In this document: one piece after another, positions 41,870 to 43,013 of the stretch
How positions within the stretch are numbered: position 1 is the stretch's first letter
Layout: every line of letters starts with the position of its first letter
The notes under the pieces: model-generated
What the model was told of the DNA's origin: nothing
Database searches by the model: none
Seen by the model: the letters and a program-made list of their open reading frames with translations, nothing else
Program-made: the position numbers and the translations under genes
NCBI RefSeq assembly: GCF_000333615.1
Contig: NZ_BADL01000574.1
Coordinates: 1-43,013 of the forward strand
DNA: 43,013 nt
From: Ideonella sp. B508-1
Lineage (GTDB): Bacteria; Pseudomonadota; Gammaproteobacteria; Burkholderiales; Burkholderiaceae_C
Reading direction: 5' to 3'

Positions 41870-43012
41870 TCAGCCCGGCTGGCTCCAGCCCAGGCCCAGG
41901 GCCTTTTCCAGGGCGACGAAGTCGGTCAGCAGGCTGGCTTCGCCGTTGAGGGCCTGGATGCTGGCCTGGTTGCTGGCGCGCGCCGCGTCCAGCAGTTCGA
42001 TGTCGCTGGCAATGCCCGCCTGGCGGCGCTGCAGGGTCAGCGCCAGCTGCCGCTGGCTCGAGGCCTGCTGGCTCTGCAGCTGCAGGAGCGACTGCCGCTG
42101 CTGCCCAAAGCGGGCCAGGGCCGTGTTGGCGTCCTGCAGGGCCGTCAGCACGGCGGTCTGGTAGTTGGCCAGGGCCTCGTCGCGGCCGGCTTCGGCCTGC
42201 CGCACCGCGGCCGCCGTGCGGCCGAAGTCCAGCACGTTCCAGCTCAGGTAGGGCACCGCCAGCAGAGAGAGGCTGTCCCGGTGCAACAGGTCGCCGGCCT
42301 GCGTGGCAGCCAGGCCGATGTTGCCCAGCAGGCTGACCTTGGGAAAGTAGTTCGCCACCTGCTGGCCGATCTGGGCGTTGTGGCTGGCCAGGCGACGCTC
42401 GGCCGCGCGGACGTCCGGCCGCCGCTGCAGCAGCTGGGCCGGGTTGCCCACCGCCACCGATGCAGGCAGCGTCGGCAAGGCGCCCGGGGCAACCAGCACC
42501 CCGTCGAGCTGACCCGAGGCCTGCCCGGTGAGCAAGGCCAGACGGTCCAGCGAGGCCGCGATGTCACCCTGCAGCTGCGCCAGCTCGGCCTGCGTGGCCG
42601 CACCTTGCTGCAGGCGCTGCTCCACCTCGTCGGCCGTGGCCACGCCCTGGGTCCGGCGCAGCTGGGTCAGGGCCAGCGCACGCGCGTCCCCGCTGGCGGT
42701 CTCCTGCAGCAGGGCCTGGCGCCGCTGCTGGGCGCGCAGGCCGACATAGGCGGAGGCCACCTCGGCCGCCAGGGACACCTGGGCGTCGGCCAGGTCGGCC
42801 TGCACCGCCTGGGACTGGGCCTGGGCCGATTCGACCGCCCGGCGGGTGCCGCCAAACAGATCCAGCTCCCAGCTCGCGTCAAAGCCCAGGCTGTACAGGT
42901 GCAGGGCACTGGACTGGTCCGTCCCGGGGGCCCGCCACAGCCCGGCGCCTAACGCCGAGGCCGAGCCTTTGGGTTGGCGGTTGGCCTCCTGCTGCTGGAA
43001 GGCGCGCGCGAA
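41870..43012 (-). CDS. Outer-membrane efflux channel (NodT/OprM family), 3' part
   Basis: The C-terminal 380 residues of a second TolC-like factor; the start lies beyond the right edge. Visible family features are DASWELDLFGGTRRAVESAQAQ, ASAYVGLRAQQRRQALLQ, LLQRRPDVRAAERRLASHNAQIG and PYLSWNVLDFGRTAAAVRQAEAGRDEALANYQTAVL. It is distinct from the channel gene at 29548. The pump and adaptor partners presumably lie outside the window. Confidence 0.88.
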   Translation of the reverse strand, partial: FARAFQQQEANRQPKGSASALGAGLWRAPGTDQSSALHLYSLGFDASWELDLFGGTRRAVESAQAQSQAVQADLADAQVSLAAEVASAYVGLRAQQRRQALLQETASGDARALALTQLRRTQGVATADEVEQRLQQGAATQAELAQLQGDIAASLDRLALLTGQASGQLDGVLVAPGALPTLPASVAVGNPAQLLQRRPDVRAAERRLASHNAQIGQQVANYFPKVSLLGNIGLAATQAGDLLHRDSLSLLAVPYLSWNVLDFGRTAAAVRQAEAGRDEALANYQTAVLTALQDANTALARFGQQRQSLLQLQSQQASSQRQLALTLQRRQAGIASDIELLDAARASNQASIQALNGEASLLTDFVALEKALGLGWSQPG

Positions 43013-43013
43013 G

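Noticed and set aside
1..43013. CRISPR arrays, tRNA or rRNA genes, intact insertion sequences
   Set aside because: No regularly spaced repeats, cloverleaf-like segments, rRNA-like sequence or transposase with flanking inverted repeats were recognised by eye.

Overview
The window is about 43 kb of GC-rich DNA with strong third-position GC bias. Its families (DUF3701 tyrosine recombinase, a second IF-1 with a Gly/Arg tail, HU with an Ala/Lys tail, DUF1345, NodT-type outer-membrane factors) point to a betaproteobacterium of the order Burkholderiales; genus is not determinable. A plasmid-type replication initiator, its own parAB, parS-like palindromes and a housekeeping translation factor lie close together, so I infer the origin region of a secondary chromosome (chromid) or megaplasmid rather than a main-chromosome oriC.

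Layout. (1) 1-2.7 kb: 3' part of a PQQ dehydrogenase with a frame-shifted upstream remnant, its diheme cytochrome c, and a polyprenyl-synthase-like protein without the catalytic Asp motifs. (2) 2.7-8.8 kb: a signalling cluster of HTH-receiver and receiver-Hpt proteins, read divergently from a single receiver, an HD-GYP protein and two membrane histidine kinases, closed by a strong two-way terminator. (3) 8.9-14.1 kb: replicon core, with HU bearing an H1-like tail, the Rep_3-type initiator, a gene-free iteron-containing region, parA (TTG start) and parB. Three copies of the palindrome GTTGAACGGTTCAAC lie before parA, at the end of parA and inside parB. G-quadruplex-type tracts lie beside the second copy and downstream of parB. 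(4) 14.1-19.0 kb: a gene-poor stretch, a complete DUF3701 tyrosine recombinase behind a promoter overlapped by a Xer-like 11-6-11 palindrome, a rhodanese, a second tyrosine-recombinase-fold protein lacking most catalytic residues and carrying a 15-bp inverted repeat around its leader, then infA.

(5) 19.1-31 kb: a large hybrid histidine kinase, a BaeSR-like two-component pair, and a divergent tripartite RND efflux operon (adaptor, pump, outer-membrane channel). (6) 31-33 kb: a DHA2-type MFS exporter and a VOC-family gene broken by a one-base frameshift. (7) 33.0-37.1 kb: a compact four-gene chemosensory-like operon (membrane receptor-kinase with Hpt and CheA-like ATPase, a short MCP-tip protein, a CheX-like protein, a CheY-like protein) with no CheW, CheR or CheB in it. 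(8) 37.1-39.6 kb: a clearly lower-GC segment with one KAP-like P-loop NTPase, probably acquired. (9) 39.6-43 kb: two small membrane proteins, a PaiB-like protein, an antibiotic-monooxygenase-like protein and the 3' part of a second NodT-type outer-membrane factor running off the window.

The most interesting possible systems are the replicon-maintenance block (Rep, ParAB with parS embedded in coding sequence, an active-looking and an inactive-looking tyrosine recombinase each with its own palindrome) and the minimal chemosensory operon. No tRNA, rRNA, CRISPR array or intact insertion sequence was recognised.
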